Positions 36,771 through 46,845 of a stretch of 64,000 nt of DNA are shown here, piece by piece. Origin of the DNA: an uncultured Pelagibacteraceae bacterium (lineage in GTDB: Bacteria; Pseudomonadota; Alphaproteobacteria; Pelagibacterales; Pelagibacteraceae). Every line of letters begins with the position of its first letter. The stretch's first letter is position 1. The stretch is taken from contig CACGTU010000001.1 of assembly GCA_902576045.1 (NCBI GenBank), forward strand, positions 1-64,000, written 5' to 3'. The translations under genes and the position numbers were made by a program. The notes below the pieces were generated by a model, which saw only the letters and a list, made by a program, of their open reading frames with translations, did not search any database and was not told the origin of the DNA.

Positions 36771-39545
36771 ATGTCAAAAATTAAAAAAGACGACAACTTT
36801 TATTTGATTGATGGATCTGGATATATTTTCAGAGCTTATTATGCACTTCCACCGTTAACAAGAAAAAGCGATGGCTTACCTGTCGGAGCTGTTAGTGGAT
36901 TTTGTAACATGCTTTTTAAACTTCTAGAAGATGCTAAATCAAAAGACAATAAAGATAAGCCCAGTCATTTTGCAGTAATTTTTGACTCGGCAAGAAAAAA
37001 TTTCAGAAATGAAATTTACTCTGAATATAAAGGAAACAGATCTGATGCTCCTGATGATTTAATTCCACAATTTGATTATATAAGAAAATCAGTACTCGCG
37101 TTCAATCTTCCTTCTATTGAATTAATAAATTATGAAGCAGACGATTTGATCGCTACTTATGTAGAGCAAATTTTAGAAAAAGGTGCAAAAGCAACAATAG
37201 TTTCCTCTGATAAAGATTTAATGCAGCTTTATAGGAAAAATGTGAGAATATATGACCCTATGAAGAATAAATTTATAAATGAGGAGGATGTTCAAAATAA
37301 ATTTGGAGTTGAAGCTGGAAAGGTAATCGATGTTCAAGCTTTAGCTGGAGATAGTACTGATAATATTCCAGGCGTACCAGGTATTGGGGTTAAAACCGCA
37401 GCTGAATTAATCAAAGAGTATGGAAATTTAGAAAACTTACTAAAAAATGCAAATAAAATTAAACAGAATAAGAGAAGAGCAACATTAATTGAAAATAAAG
37501 ACAAAGCAATAATTAGCAAGAAACTGGTAACATTAAAAAAGGATGTTCCAGTTAAAAATAAAATTGAGGAATTTGAATTAAAGGAAATTGATAAACAAAA
37601 ACTTTATAATTTCTTAAGAGAAATGGAATTTAATAGACTATTAAGTTCTGCGATTTCAACTTACGGTGAAACTGATTTTTCACAGAGCAAAAATAAAAAT
37701 ACTGATAAAAAAAATAATTCAAAAATTAAAAAAGAAAACTATCATTTAATTAAAAATGAGGTCGAGCTACAAAAATGGTTAAAAGATGCAGAGGATAAAG
37801 GGGAATTTGCTATTGATACAGAAACTAACTCATTAGATGCTCATCAAGCAAAACTTGTGGGAATTTCTATATCCCATACAATTGGTAAAGGCTGTTATAT
37901 TCCTACAGGACATAAAAATTTCAAAAATTTAGATGAAACAAAAATTTTAAAAATATTAAAACCTTATTTAGAGGATAAAAGTATTAAAAAGATCGGTCAA
38001 AATATAAAGTTTGATTATATTATTTTTAACAAAAGAGGAATAAATATTAATTCTTTAGAAGATACAATGTTGATGTCTTATGTTTTAGATGCAGGAAAAA
38101 ATAGACATAACATGGATACACTGGCTGAAATTCATCTAGGACATAAAACAATTCAATTTAAAGATTTAGTAGGTACTGGAAAAAAACAAATAAATTTTTC
38201 AGAAGTAGATGTGAATATAGCCAAGGATTATGCAGCTGAGGATGCTGATATTACATATCGATTGTACAAAAACTTTTTAAAGTCTTTAAAAGAAGAAAAC
38301 CTTTTAAATATTTATGAAATTTTTGAAAAACCATTAGTTAAAATTTTAGCTAAAATGGAAATAGAAGGTATTAAATTAGATGAAAAATCACTTAAAAACT
38401 TATCTTCGAAATTTGAAAAAAAAATAAAAAGCCTAGAACAGAAAATATTTAAGCTCTCTAAAAAAGAATTTAATATTGGTTCTACCAAGCAGCTTGGTGA
38501 AATAATGTATAATGACTTAAAAATTGCCTCATTAAAAAAAACAAAAAAAGGAAGTTTTGCAACTAGTGCTTCTGTTTTAGAAGATTTAGCTTTCAAGGGT
38601 TATGATTTTCCAAAATTAGTTCTTGAGTGGAGACAAACTAGCAAACTTAAAAATACTTATTCAGATACTCTTCCTGAACACATAAATAAAAATACAAAAA
38701 GAATTCATACATCTTTCCTTTTAGCTGCTACAACAACTGGAAGACTGGCATCAAGTGATCCAAATTTGCAAAACATCCCAATTAAAACTGTAGAAGGCAA
38801 AGATATAAGAAGAGCATTTATTGCTGAAAAAAACAAAAAACTTATTTCTGCAGATTATAATCAAATAGAAATGAGAATCTTAGCAGATCTAGCAGATGTG
38901 AAAGAGTTAAAAAAAGCATTTAATAATAATGATGATATTCACTCTCTTACAGCAAGCCAAGTATTTGGTACTGAAATTAACAAAGTTGACCCAGATATGA
39001 GAAGAAAAGCTAAAGCTATTAATTTTGGGATAATTTATGGAATATCGCAATATGGTCTTGCAAAACAAATTAACGTTTCAAACGTCGAGGCTGAGGAATT
39101 TCTTAACTCTTATTTTTTAAAATTCCCTGAGATAAAAGAATATATGTCTGAAACAATAAAGTTTTGTAGAAAAAGCGGATTTGTAAACAATATTTTTGGA
39201 AGAAAAACACACATTACCGGTATTAATGATAAAAACTTTAACGTAAGAAATTTTCAAGAAAGAGCAGCAATAAATGCGCCAATTCAGGGGTCAGCATCAG
39301 AAATAATGAGGATGGCAATGATTAGATTAGATGACGAGATTAGCGATAAAAAAAATAATAATCTAAAAATGCTTTTGCAAATTCATGATGAGTTAATATT
39401 TGAAGTAGAGGAAAAAAATATTATTAATAGTTCAAAAATTATAAAAAAAATAATGACAAGTGTAAAAGATAGTAACCTGCACTCATTCTCAATACCTTTA
39501 TTAGTAGACATAAATTCTGGTGATAATTGGGGACAATTACATTAG
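36771..39545 (+). CDS. polA: DNA polymerase I
   Basis: Repair and Okazaki-fragment polymerase, 924 residues, with all three activities. The 5'-nuclease domain spans ~1-290 (YLIDGSGYIFRAYYALPPL, GDSTDNIPGVPGIGVKTA). The 3'-5' exonuclease is intact: AIDTETNSLD (Exo I), GQNIKFDYIIF (Exo II) and YAAEDADITYRLY (Exo III). The polymerase carries motif A SADYNQIEMRILA, motif B RRKAKAINFGIIYG and motif C QIHDELIFEV. A lysine/asparagine-rich linker (~300-325) separates the first two domains. Confidence 0.97.
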   Translation: MSKIKKDDNFYLIDGSGYIFRAYYALPPLTRKSDGLPVGAVSGFCNMLFKLLEDAKSKDNKDKPSHFAVIFDSARKNFRNEIYSEYKGNRSDAPDDLIPQFDYIRKSVLAFNLPSIELINYEADDLIATYVEQILEKGAKATIVSSDKDLMQLYRKNVRIYDPMKNKFINEEDVQNKFGVEAGKVIDVQALAGDSTDNIPGVPGIGVKTAAELIKEYGNLENLLKNANKIKQNKRRATLIENKDKAIISKKLVTLKKDVPVKNKIEEFELKEIDKQKLYNFLREMEFNRLLSSAISTYGETDFSQSKNKNTDKKNNSKIKKENYHLIKNEVELQKWLKDAEDKGEFAIDTETNSLDAHQAKLVGISISHTIGKGCYIPTGHKNFKNLDETKILKILKPYLEDKSIKKIGQNIKFDYIIFNKRGININSLEDTMLMSYVLDAGKNRHNMDTLAEIHLGHKTIQFKDLVGTGKKQINFSEVDVNIAKDYAAEDADITYRLYKNFLKSLKEENLLNIYEIFEKPLVKILAKMEIEGIKLDEKSLKNLSSKFEKKIKSLEQKIFKLSKKEFNIGSTKQLGEIMYNDLKIASLKKTKKGSFATSASVLEDLAFKGYDFPKLVLEWRQTSKLKNTYSDTLPEHINKNTKRIHTSFLLAATTTGRLASSDPNLQNIPIKTVEGKDIRRAFIAEKNKKLISADYNQIEMRILADLADVKELKKAFNNNDDIHSLTASQVFGTEINKVDPDMRRKAKAINFGIIYGISQYGLAKQINVSNVEAEEFLNSYFLKFPEIKEYMSETIKFCRKSGFVNNIFGRKTHITGINDKNFNVRNFQERAAINAPIQGSASEIMRMAMIRLDDEISDKKNNNLKMLLQIHDELIFEVEEKNIINSSKIIKKIMTSVKDSNLHSFSIPLLVDINSGDNWGQLH

Positions 39546-39596
39546 AAACATTTAATTGCCCAAATTTAAACATTTTAGTATTTTTATAAGTGAATA

Positions 39597-40295
39597 ATGA
39601 AACAAACAATTGCACTAGTCGATGATGATAGAAATATCTTAACTACTTTAAGTATTGCACTTGAGAAAGAAGGATTTCAAATTCAAACATATTTAGATGG
39701 AGAAAGTGCTCTAATAGGTTTGTCAAGAACGCCACCTGATCTTGCAGTTATAGACATTAAAATGCCAAGAATGGATGGAGAAGAATTGTTAAAAAAATTA
39801 AGAAAAAAAACTTCAATGCCTGTAATTTTTTTAACTTCAAAGGATGAAGAAGTTGATGAATTGCTTGGATTAAAACTTGGGGCCGATGATTTCGTAAAAA
39901 AATCTGGTGGATTTTCAACGAAAGTTCTTATTGAGAGAATTAGAGTACAACTTAGAAAAAAAGATAATAAAATTGAAGAAAATAAAAATATTATTTCTCA
40001 CGGTAAATTAAAATTAGACCCCTCACAATTAGAGTGTGAGTGGGATGGAAAAGAACTACCAGATAAATTAACAACGACAGAATTTTTAATAGTTAAAGAA
40101 CTGTCAAAAAGACCTGGTATAATCAAAGAAAGATCTCAATTAATGGATGTTGCATATAGAGAAGATACTGACATTGAAGATAGAACAATAGACAGCCATG
40201 TAAAAAGAATAAGAAAAAAATTTAAGAGGATAGATCCTGACTTTTCAGCGATTGAAACTAGATACGGAAGTGGATATCGTTGGAATGTTAAATAA
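39597..40295 (+). CDS. chvI: ChvI-type response regulator
   Basis: OmpR-family regulator paired with ChvG, controlling envelope and acid-stress responses in alphaproteobacteria. Receiver domain with D53 (LAVIDIKMPRMDGEELL) and VIFLTSKDEEVDELLGLKLGADDFVKK; C-terminal winged helix ending TIDSHVKRIRKKFKRIDPDFSAIETRYGSGYRW, the ChvI wording. 232 residues. Shares one base with the start of chvG (TAATG). Confidence 0.93.
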   Translation: MKQTIALVDDDRNILTTLSIALEKEGFQIQTYLDGESALIGLSRTPPDLAVIDIKMPRMDGEELLKKLRKKTSMPVIFLTSKDEEVDELLGLKLGADDFVKKSGGFSTKVLIERIRVQLRKKDNKIEENKNIISHGKLKLDPSQLECEWDGKELPDKLTTTEFLIVKELSKRPGIIKERSQLMDVAYREDTDIEDRTIDSHVKRIRKKFKRIDPDFSAIETRYGSGYRWNVK

Positions 40296-41827
40296 TGTTG
40301 AGTCGTTTTCTTAAAAATTTATCAATACTAAAAAAATTTCTATTTATTAATTTTTTGGTATTTTTGATTATTGGTTTACTCACATTAATTTACCTTAATA
40401 GAATTCAACCTACATTAATAAAAACTAAGACAGTAAATCATATTAATACACTAGACAATACAATTGAAAATTTGAATAGATTACAAGTTCAATTTAATGA
40501 GGAAGAGGTAAAAAGTTTTCTTTTTTCTACTAGGTTTTTGTTTCAAAGTTTAGATAGAGTTCAGTTTTTTGATCTCAATTTTAATCTAATTGGGGATACG
40601 GACACTCTTGATCTGGACCCGCGAGCTTTTTCCCAAAGATTAGATATAGTTGAAATGAATAACCTCAACGAAAACGAACAAAATAATAAACCAGAAAAAA
40701 AAGAGGAAAATTTAAAAAAAAAAGTTAAAATTTTGGAAAATTTGGACATTTATAAAAGTTCAAAAAATTATGGACAACCCTATACATTTACTTCTGATAG
40801 TTACGATCAATTTTTGTTAACAACTTTGAAAAATGTCATAATAGATAATATAGAAGTTGGTTTTATTGCAGTTACAGAAAACGCAAATGATGTAAAAGCT
40901 GTAATTAACGAACGTAAAGTGTTTATAGTTAGAACAGCAATTTTAGTAGGTATAGTAATTATAATTTTTTCATTTGTTATGAATAGATATTTTTTAAAGC
41001 CAATAAAAAATTTGGTTATTTATACAAATTTAATAAAAGAGAAAAGTAGTCAAGAAACAAACATAAAATCAATTCAGAATAGAAATGATGAAATTGGAAC
41101 TTTATCAAAATCATTGGGAGAAATGACTGATGAATTACATCAAAGAATTACAACAGCAGAAAATTATTCAACAGACTTGTTGCATGAAATAAGAAATCCG
41201 CTAGCATCTTTGAAGAGTGCATCAGAAATTATATCTGAGACTGAGGATAAATCACAAAGACATAAGTTAGTAAAAATTGTTTCTCATGATGTTGAAAGAA
41301 TTGAGAGATTAATTACAGATTATTCACAAATGTTGAGAGATGAGGCTGCAATTTCATCCGAAAAGATGAAAAAAATCAACTTAGCTGAGGTAGTAAAATC
41401 AGTCGTTGATGATTTTAATAGCGTTTATGACACTAAAAAATCTATAGCAATTAATTTTAAGACAAATGGCCAAAATAATTATGAAATTCTTGCTATAGAA
41501 AATCGAATTGAACAAATTATAGCAAACTTATTAGAAAATTCGATTTCATTCAGTGAGAAAAATCAAGCAATAGATGTTGAGCTAGCAAAAAAAGAAGAGG
41601 ATAAAATTACATTAATAGTTTCAGACGAAGGGGTTGGTTTTAATGAAAATGATACAAATAAAATTTTTAATAGATTTTATAGCAATAGACCTGAGAAATT
41701 TGGTGAGCATTCAGGTTTAGGACTAAATATAGTAAAAAATTTAGTAGAGATACATGGTGGCGAAATCACCGCATCTAATAATAAGGATAAAGGTGCCAGA
41801 ATTGAAATAAATTTCCCAAAAGCTTAA
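40295..41827 (+). CDS. chvG: ChvG-type sensor histidine kinase
   Basis: Membrane sensor kinase of the ChvGI system. A first membrane segment (~16-34) and a second (~212-230) enclose a periplasmic sensor domain of about 175 residues with a low-complexity Asn/Glu/Lys stretch (~122-150). A HAMP domain follows, then the phosphoacceptor H297 in LLHEIRNPLASLKSASE, N box IIANLLENSISF and G boxes VSDEGVGFNEND and HSGLGLNIVKNLVEIHGG. 510 residues. In rhizobia the gene is followed by hprK, a PTS EIIA and HPr before ahcY; here ahcY follows directly. Confidence 0.92.
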   Translation: MLSRFLKNLSILKKFLFINFLVFLIIGLLTLIYLNRIQPTLIKTKTVNHINTLDNTIENLNRLQVQFNEEEVKSFLFSTRFLFQSLDRVQFFDLNFNLIGDTDTLDLDPRAFSQRLDIVEMNNLNENEQNNKPEKKEENLKKKVKILENLDIYKSSKNYGQPYTFTSDSYDQFLLTTLKNVIIDNIEVGFIAVTENANDVKAVINERKVFIVRTAILVGIVIIIFSFVMNRYFLKPIKNLVIYTNLIKEKSSQETNIKSIQNRNDEIGTLSKSLGEMTDELHQRITTAENYSTDLLHEIRNPLASLKSASEIISETEDKSQRHKLVKIVSHDVERIERLITDYSQMLRDEAAISSEKMKKINLAEVVKSVVDDFNSVYDTKKSIAINFKTNGQNNYEILAIENRIEQIIANLLENSISFSEKNQAIDVELAKKEEDKITLIVSDEGVGFNENDTNKIFNRFYSNRPEKFGEHSGLGLNIVKNLVEIHGGEITASNNKDKGARIEINFPKA

Positions 41828-41871
41828 ATCTTTGTTGATTAATTTTGTTAAATTGTTAAAAGCCTCTTCTT

Positions 41872-43158
41872 ATGGAAGATTATAAAGTAAAAGATATATC
41901 TGAAGCAGAATTTGGTAGAAAAGAAATTTCATTAGCAGAAACAGAAATGCCAGGCTTAATGGCATTAAGAGCAGAGTATAAAGGTAAAGAACCTTTAAAA
42001 GGTGCAAAAATTGTTGGCTGTTTACATATGACAATCCAAACAGCAGTATTAATTGAAACACTAGTTGAGCTTGGAGCTGAAGTAAGATGGTCTTCGTGTA
42101 ATATTTTTTCTACCCAAGATCACGCAGCTGCTGCAATTGCAAAAGCTGGAATACCTGTTTTTGCATGGAAAGGTGAAACAGAGGAAGAATATTGGTGGTG
42201 TGTAAAACAAACTATTGAAGGAAAAGAAGGTTGGAAACCAAATATGATACTTGATGATGGTGGAGATTTAACAGCCTTGATGCACAAAGATTATAAAGAT
42301 TTATTAAAAGATATAAAAGGTTTGTCAGAAGAAACTACAACTGGAGTTTTAGCTTTGAAAAAAATGGAAAGCGAGGGAACTTTACTTGTACCTGCGATAA
42401 ACGTAAACGACTCTGTTACAAAATCAAAATTTGATAACCTTTATGGTTGTAGAGAAAGTTTAGTTGATGGAATAAAAAGAGCAACTGACGTAATGATGTC
42501 AGGAAAAGTTGCTATCGTAGCAGGTTTTGGTGACGTTGGAAAAGGAAGTGCTGCATCGCTCCGTCAAAGTGGTGCAAGAGTTATGGTTACCGAAACTGAT
42601 CCTATATGCGCACTTCAAGCTGCAATGGAAGGTTATGAAGTAGTATTAATGGATGATATGATCAAAGAAGCAGACATTGTTGTAACAGCTACTGGAAACA
42701 AAGATGTAGTTACAGCTGATCACATGAGAGATATGAAAGATAGAGCTATACTTTGCAATATTGGACACTTTGATAATGAAATTCAAGTTGAAGCACTAAA
42801 AAATTATAAGTGGGATGAAATCAAACCACAAGTTCATGAAATTACTTTGCCTAGCAATAAAAGAATAATTTTACTTGCTGAAGGTAGACTGGTAAATCTT
42901 GGTTGTGCAACAGGGCACCCTAGTTTTGTAATGAGTGCATCATTTACAAATCAAGTAACTGCTCAAATTGAACTTTGGAATAATTCAGATAAGTATGAAA
43001 AGAAAGTATATGTTTTACCAAAACATTTAGATGAAAAAGTTGCAAGACTTCACTTAGAAAAAGTTGGGGCTAAATTAACTAAGTTATCTGAAGATCAAGC
43101 TCAATATATTAGCGTAACTACAGAAGGACCATACAAGCCTGATGCGTATCGCTACTAA
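41872..43158 (+). CDS. ahcY: Adenosylhomocysteinase
   Basis: NAD-dependent hydrolysis of S-adenosylhomocysteine to adenosine and homocysteine, closing the methyl cycle. [85 protein letters not shown] and the NAD motif [22 protein letters not shown] are present; ends in PYKPDAYRY, the invariant Tyr tail. 428 residues. The upstream 44 bases hold no SAH-riboswitch-like structure that I can see. Overlaps tsaE by 17 bases. Confidence 0.97.
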   Translation: MEDYKVKDISEAEFGRKEISLAETEMPGLMALRAEYKGKEPLKGAKIVGCLHMTIQTAVLIETLVELGAEVRWSSCNIFSTQDHAAAAIAKAGIPVFAWKGETEEEYWWCVKQTIEGKEGWKPNMILDDGGDLTALMHKDYKDLLKDIKGLSEETTTGVLALKKMESEGTLLVPAINVNDSVTKSKFDNLYGCRESLVDGIKRATDVMMSGKVAIVAGFGDVGKGSAASLRQSGARVMVTETDPICALQAAMEGYEVVLMDDMIKEADIVVTATGNKDVVTADHMRDMKDRAILCNIGHFDNEIQVEALKNYKWDEIKPQVHEITLPSNKRIILLAEGRLVNLGCATGHPSFVMSASFTNQVTAQIELWNNSDKYEKKVYVLPKHLDEKVARLHLEKVGAKLTKLSEDQAQYISVTTEGPYKPDAYRY

Positions 43159-43630
43159 AAGTAGCAAGTTAAATATTTCTAAATTAGAAAATACCAAAAA
43201 AATCGCAGATATTTTTGCAAAGAATATTTTCAAGGGTAATGTTATTTTATTTTATGGAGAGATTGGGGTAGGCAAAACAACCTTTATAAAATTCTTGGTA
43301 AATAGTCTTGAGAAAATAGACAAAAAAAATATTTCAGAAATAACAAGCCCCACTTTTAGTTTGATGAATCAATACAAATTAAACAAATTTGATATACATC
43401 ATTACGACCTTTATAGACTGAAGAGTGAAAAGGATATTTTGAGTTTGAATATTTTTGAAGATATTTCTGATAAAATTGTATTAATTGAATGGCCAGAAAT
43501 ATTAGGTGAACATAAACCAAAAAACACAATTGATATAAATTTTGAGTATGGAGAAAATTTTAACTCAAGGTATTTAACAATATCAGCTTATGAAAAATTA
43601 AAAATATTTGATGAATTTAAATCATTATAA
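43142..43630 (+). CDS. tsaE: tRNA threonylcarbamoyladenosine ATPase TsaE
   Basis: ATPase of the t6A37 tRNA modification complex (with TsaB and TsaD). Walker A GEIGVGKT at 39-46, [14 protein letters not shown] and [24 protein letters not shown], then [14 protein letters not shown] are TsaE hallmarks. 162 residues. ATG 43142 lies in the tail of ahcY. It is followed, with overlap, by amgK and murU, the common alphaproteobacterial arrangement. Confidence 0.94.
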   Translation: MRIATKSSKLNISKLENTKKIADIFAKNIFKGNVILFYGEIGVGKTTFIKFLVNSLEKIDKKNISEITSPTFSLMNQYKLNKFDIHHYDLYRLKSEKDILSLNIFEDISDKIVLIEWPEILGEHKPKNTIDINFEYGENFNSRYLTISAYEKLKIFDEFKSL

Positions 43631-44546
43631 AAAATTATCAGGAGACGCATCCTTTAGATCCTTTTATCGCTCAAACAAATCAGTCATTGTTTATAGTAAA
43701 AAGGATCCAAAAATAAATCTATTAATATATGATGCAATCAATAAACTTCTTTTAAAAAATAAAATTAACGCTCCTAAATTACTAAAAGAAAATTATGATA
43801 AAAATTATATAGAGATAGAGGATTTAGGAGATGAAACAATTTTAAGTACATTAAAAAGAAAAAAAGCTAAAATTGAAATATATAAAAAAATTTTTTTATT
43901 ACTTATTAGAATTCAAAAAATTAACAAAGAAAAAACTTTAACTTTTAAAAAAAGTTATTACCATTTACCAAAATATTCTGAGAAAAAATTAATTGATGAA
44001 GCAAACTTATTTACTCAGTGGTATCTACCAACAAAACTAACAAAAAATGAGATAAAAAAAGTAAAAAATAAACTAAATAAAATTTTTAAAAAATTGTTAT
44101 CAAAGTTAAAAATTAAAAAAAAAGTTTTAGTACACAGAGATTTTCATATTTCAAATATTATGTTTCATAAAAATAAGCTATTTTTAATTGACAGTCAGGA
44201 TGCGGTATATGGAAATCCTGCTTATGATTTAGCATCTTTAATAGATGACGTAAGGTTTAAAACAACTCGGAATTTTAAAAGTCACTTACTTCAAACATAT
44301 TTTAAACTTGAAAAAAAAATTAAAATTGAAAAATTGAAAAATGATTTTGAAATATTATCTGTTTTAAGAAACTTGAAAATAATTGGTATTTTCACAAGAT
44401 TATCATTAAGAGACAAAAAACATAAATACCTAAAATTAATCCCCTATGCATGGAAATTAATTCAAGATAGATCAGAGGATATAAAATTTAAAGAACTTAA
44501 CGTTTTATTAAATAATTATATCCCAGAAAAGAAAAGACTAAAATGA
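43611..44546 (+). CDS. amgK: Cell-wall amino-sugar kinase AmgK (APH family)
   Basis: Aminoglycoside-phosphotransferase-fold kinase; with MurU it turns N-acetylmuramate into UDP-MurNAc, bypassing de novo synthesis and fosfomycin. The domain starts [15 protein letters not shown] and has the catalytic loop VLVHRDFHISNIMF and metal-binding IDSQDAVYGNPAYDLASLIDDVR. 311 residues. The ORF-track start (43608) is a TTG preceding ATG 43611, which is preferred. Stop overlaps the murU ATG as ATGA, and pairing with murU supports the specific assignment. Confidence 0.87.
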   Translation: MNLNHYKKLSGDASFRSFYRSNKSVIVYSKKDPKINLLIYDAINKLLLKNKINAPKLLKENYDKNYIEIEDLGDETILSTLKRKKAKIEIYKKIFLLLIRIQKINKEKTLTFKKSYYHLPKYSEKKLIDEANLFTQWYLPTKLTKNEIKKVKNKLNKIFKKLLSKLKIKKKVLVHRDFHISNIMFHKNKLFLIDSQDAVYGNPAYDLASLIDDVRFKTTRNFKSHLLQTYFKLEKKIKIEKLKNDFEILSVLRNLKIIGIFTRLSLRDKKHKYLKLIPYAWKLIQDRSEDIKFKELNVLLNNYIPEKKRLK

Positions 44547-45226
44547 GGATATCAACAGGGTTAATTTTGTGTGCAGGTTTTGGTAAAAGAGTTGCTCCTT
44601 TAACTAATACTACTCCGAAACCTCTTCTCCAAATTAAAAATGGTACATTATTAGAAAACTCTATAAATTTTTTAAAGAAATGTGGAATTAAAAAAATTAA
44701 AATTAATACTCATTATCTATCAGATGAAATAGAAAATTTTATTAAAAAAAAAAATTATAAAAATGAAGTAGAATTATTTTTTGAAAAAGAAATTTTGGAT
44801 ACAGGAGGAGGTATCAAAAATTTAGCAAATAATGATACTGATGAAAATTTTTTGATTATAAATCCAGATACAATTTGGAAGGATAATTATTTAATTGTAG
44901 TAGAAAAAATGAAAAAATTTTATTTTGATAACAATTTAAGCAATATTTTGATGCTTGTTAATAAATCTAAAAGCTTTGATAAACGGTTTAAAGGTGATTT
45001 TACTCTAAAAGATAATTTAGTATCTAAAAAAAATATAAATAACTACATTTTTACTGGGTGCCAAATTTTAAATAAAAGTATTTTTAGAAGTATTAATAAG
45101 GATAAGTTTTCAATATCTGAAGTTTGGGACAAAGAAATTAATAATAAGCAGCTATACGGCATCGAAAGTGTTAACGAATTTTTGCATGTTACAGATCTTG
45201 ATATTTATAAAAAATTAAGTTCTTAA
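44543..45226 (+). CDS. murU: N-acetylmuramate-1-phosphate uridylyltransferase MurU-like
   Basis: Sugar-1-phosphate nucleotidyltransferase. LILCAGFGKRVAPLTNTTPKPLLQI is the GxGxR...PKP activation motif; EILDTGGGIKNL and LIINPDTIW carry substrate- and metal-binding residues. 227 residues, short like MurU rather than full GlmU. Immediately downstream of amgK, so the MurNAc-1-P specificity is inferred from context. Its stop shares TTAA (45223-45226) with the convergent gpmA. AddAB, often next in other alphaproteobacteria, is absent. Confidence 0.86.
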   Translation: MRISTGLILCAGFGKRVAPLTNTTPKPLLQIKNGTLLENSINFLKKCGIKKIKINTHYLSDEIENFIKKKNYKNEVELFFEKEILDTGGGIKNLANNDTDENFLIINPDTIWKDNYLIVVEKMKKFYFDNNLSNILMLVNKSKSFDKRFKGDFTLKDNLVSKKNINNYIFTGCQILNKSIFRSINKDKFSISEVWDKEINNKQLYGIESVNEFLHVTDLDIYKKLSS

Positions 45227-45936
45227 AATTTGATCAGGTTTTTCGCTCTACTTTTGTCTAGATAAATTGCATCAGTTAATTTTTTTTCATTATTAAATGT
45301 GATTTTCAATGGATTGCCAGTTGGTATTTCTAATTTAGTTACTTCATCATTATCTAGTTCAAATAAAAATTTGCACATTGATCTTATTGAATTTCCATGG
45401 GCTGAAACAACAATATTATTATCCAATTTATTTTCGATTTGAGACTTATAATAAGGAATTACTCTTTCGTAGGTGTCTTTTAAAGACTCAGTATCAGGCA
45501 CTTTTTCTCTTGGAATATCTTTATAAGTTTCAATATTTAAAGGATGATAAGGACTATTTTTACTTAAAGGTTGAGGTGGAGTATCCCATGATCGTCTAAA
45601 AATGTGAACTTGTTCTTCTCCTAATTTTTTTTTCATTTCATCTTTATTTAAACCAGTTAAGGCTCCATAATGTCTCTCATTTAACTCCCATGCTTTTATA
45701 ATTTGATCATCTTTTTCTCTGATAGTGTTTAATATAAGCTTAAGAGTATCTATAGATCTCTTTTGATAGGAGCTAAAAAAGTAATCAATTTTAAAATTTA
45801 ATTCTTTTATAAGTTCACCTGCTTTACATGCCTCAAGTTTGCCTTGCGGAGAGAGTTCAACGTCAACCCATCCTGTAAACTTATTTTGTAAATTCCATTC
45901 ACTTTGTCCATGTCTTATTAAAATTAAATGTCTCAT
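45223..45936 (-). CDS. gpmA: 2,3-bisphosphoglycerate-dependent phosphoglycerate mutase
   Basis: Glycolytic/gluconeogenic interconversion of 3- and 2-phosphoglycerate. The phosphohistidine motif LIRHGQSEWNLQNKFTGWVDVELSPQG opens the protein; ERHYGALTGLNK, RRSWDTPPQPL and SAHGNSIRSM complete the active site. The ORF-track start at 45966 adds ten hydrophobic residues; ATG 45936 (MRHLILIRHG) is the family start and gives 237 residues. Confidence 0.95.
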   Translation of the reverse strand: MRHLILIRHGQSEWNLQNKFTGWVDVELSPQGKLEACKAGELIKELNFKIDYFFSSYQKRSIDTLKLILNTIREKDDQIIKAWELNERHYGALTGLNKDEMKKKLGEEQVHIFRRSWDTPPQPLSKNSPYHPLNIETYKDIPREKVPDTESLKDTYERVIPYYKSQIENKLDNNIVVSAHGNSIRSMCKFLFELDNDEVTKLEIPTGNPLKITFNNEKKLTDAIYLDKSRAKNLIKF

Positions 45937-46040
45937 TTTATAATATTTAATATAAAATATATACATACTAAAGATATTTAAAATATTAATATAATAATAT
46001 CTTAAAGATGTATTAAATTTTAAAATTTGGAGGATAAGTA

Positions 46041-46349
46041 ATGGACTCTTTTGAAGATAGAAAAAAAGGTTTTGAAAAAAAGTTTGCTCATGACGAAGAA
46101 AAAGAATTTAAAATAAGTGCAAGAAGAAATAAATATCTAGGAGAGTGGGGATCAAAGATTATGGGATATAGCGAGGAGCAAACTAAGGAGTATATTCAAT
46201 CAGTTATAAAAGCAGATTTTGCAGAAGCTGGTGATGAAGATGTATTTAGAAAAATTAAAAGCGATTTAGAAAGTTTTAATATTTCTGACGACGAAATTCG
46301 TAGTAAAATGAATGAGATGAATGAAAAGGCTAAAGCAGACTTTAATTAA
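46041..46349 (+). CDS. F1-ATPase inhibitor zeta subunit (DUF1476)
   Basis: Alphaproteobacterial zeta subunit, which blocks ATP hydrolysis by F1 (characterised in Paracoccus). 102 residues, all-helical: the N-terminal inhibitory segment (MDSFEDRKKGFEKKFAHDEEKEFKISARRNKYLGEWGSKIMG) and the C-terminal bundle VIKADFAEAGDEDVFRKIKSDLES match the family. A strong Shine-Dalgarno GGAGGA (46029-46034) lies 6 bases before the ATG. It is 33 kb from the atp operon. In less compact genomes it is linked to pur genes, not seen here. Confidence 0.9.
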   Translation: MDSFEDRKKGFEKKFAHDEEKEFKISARRNKYLGEWGSKIMGYSEEQTKEYIQSVIKADFAEAGDEDVFRKIKSDLESFNISDDEIRSKMNEMNEKAKADFN

Positions 46350-46830
46350 ATTATTCATTACCTTTTTATTTTGTAGTAATTCTTTCTCAGATACAGAACA
46401 AATATCCTCGAAGAATGTTTTAGTAATAGATGGTGACACAATTATTTTAAATAAAAAAAAAATCAGATTTTCAGGAATTGATGCTCCAGAAAGTTTTTTT
46501 AGAGGTAAGAAACAAACCTGTAAGCTTGAAAATCAAAAAATTTTTTGTGGCGAAATTTCAAAAAAAAAACTAACTCAAAAAATCGATAATCAAATTGTAA
46601 AATGTTTTATTGAGAAAAATAATGATAGATATAATAGAATTCTAGCAGAATGTTTTGTTAATAATGAAAGTTTATCGGTTTATATGGTGAAAAATGGTTA
46701 CGCATTTGATTATGCTAAATACTCAAAAAAAAAGTACCAAGAATATGAAAATTTTGCAAAAAAAAATAAACTTGGATTATGGAAAACTAAATTTGAATAT
46801 CCATGGGTATGGAGAAAAAAAAATAGATAA
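46321..46830 (+). CDS. Secreted thermonuclease-like nuclease (SNase fold)
   Basis: Staphylococcal-nuclease-fold protein, 169 residues. Signal peptide MKRLKQTLIKLFITFLFCSNSFS, then VLVIDGDTIILNKKKIRFSGIDAPES, with the metal and catalytic residues DGDT, RFSGIDAPE and NRILAECFVNN, and YAKYSKKKYQEYENFAKKNKLGLW. Exported to the periplasm or outside; a role in nucleic-acid scavenging or envelope quality control is inference. ATG lies 29 bases inside the zeta-subunit gene. Four cysteines in the mature part may form disulfides. Confidence 0.87.
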   Translation: MKRLKQTLIKLFITFLFCSNSFSDTEQISSKNVLVIDGDTIILNKKKIRFSGIDAPESFFRGKKQTCKLENQKIFCGEISKKKLTQKIDNQIVKCFIEKNNDRYNRILAECFVNNESLSVYMVKNGYAFDYAKYSKKKYQEYENFAKKNKLGLWKTKFEYPWVWRKKNR

Positions 46831-46845
46831 TTTATAAATTAATTT

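Noticed and set aside
45971-46003. 8-base inverted repeat AAGATATT...AATATCTT upstream of the zeta subunit gene
   Set aside because: Composed only of A/T-rich words with a 17-base spacer in A/T-rich DNA; easily arises by chance.
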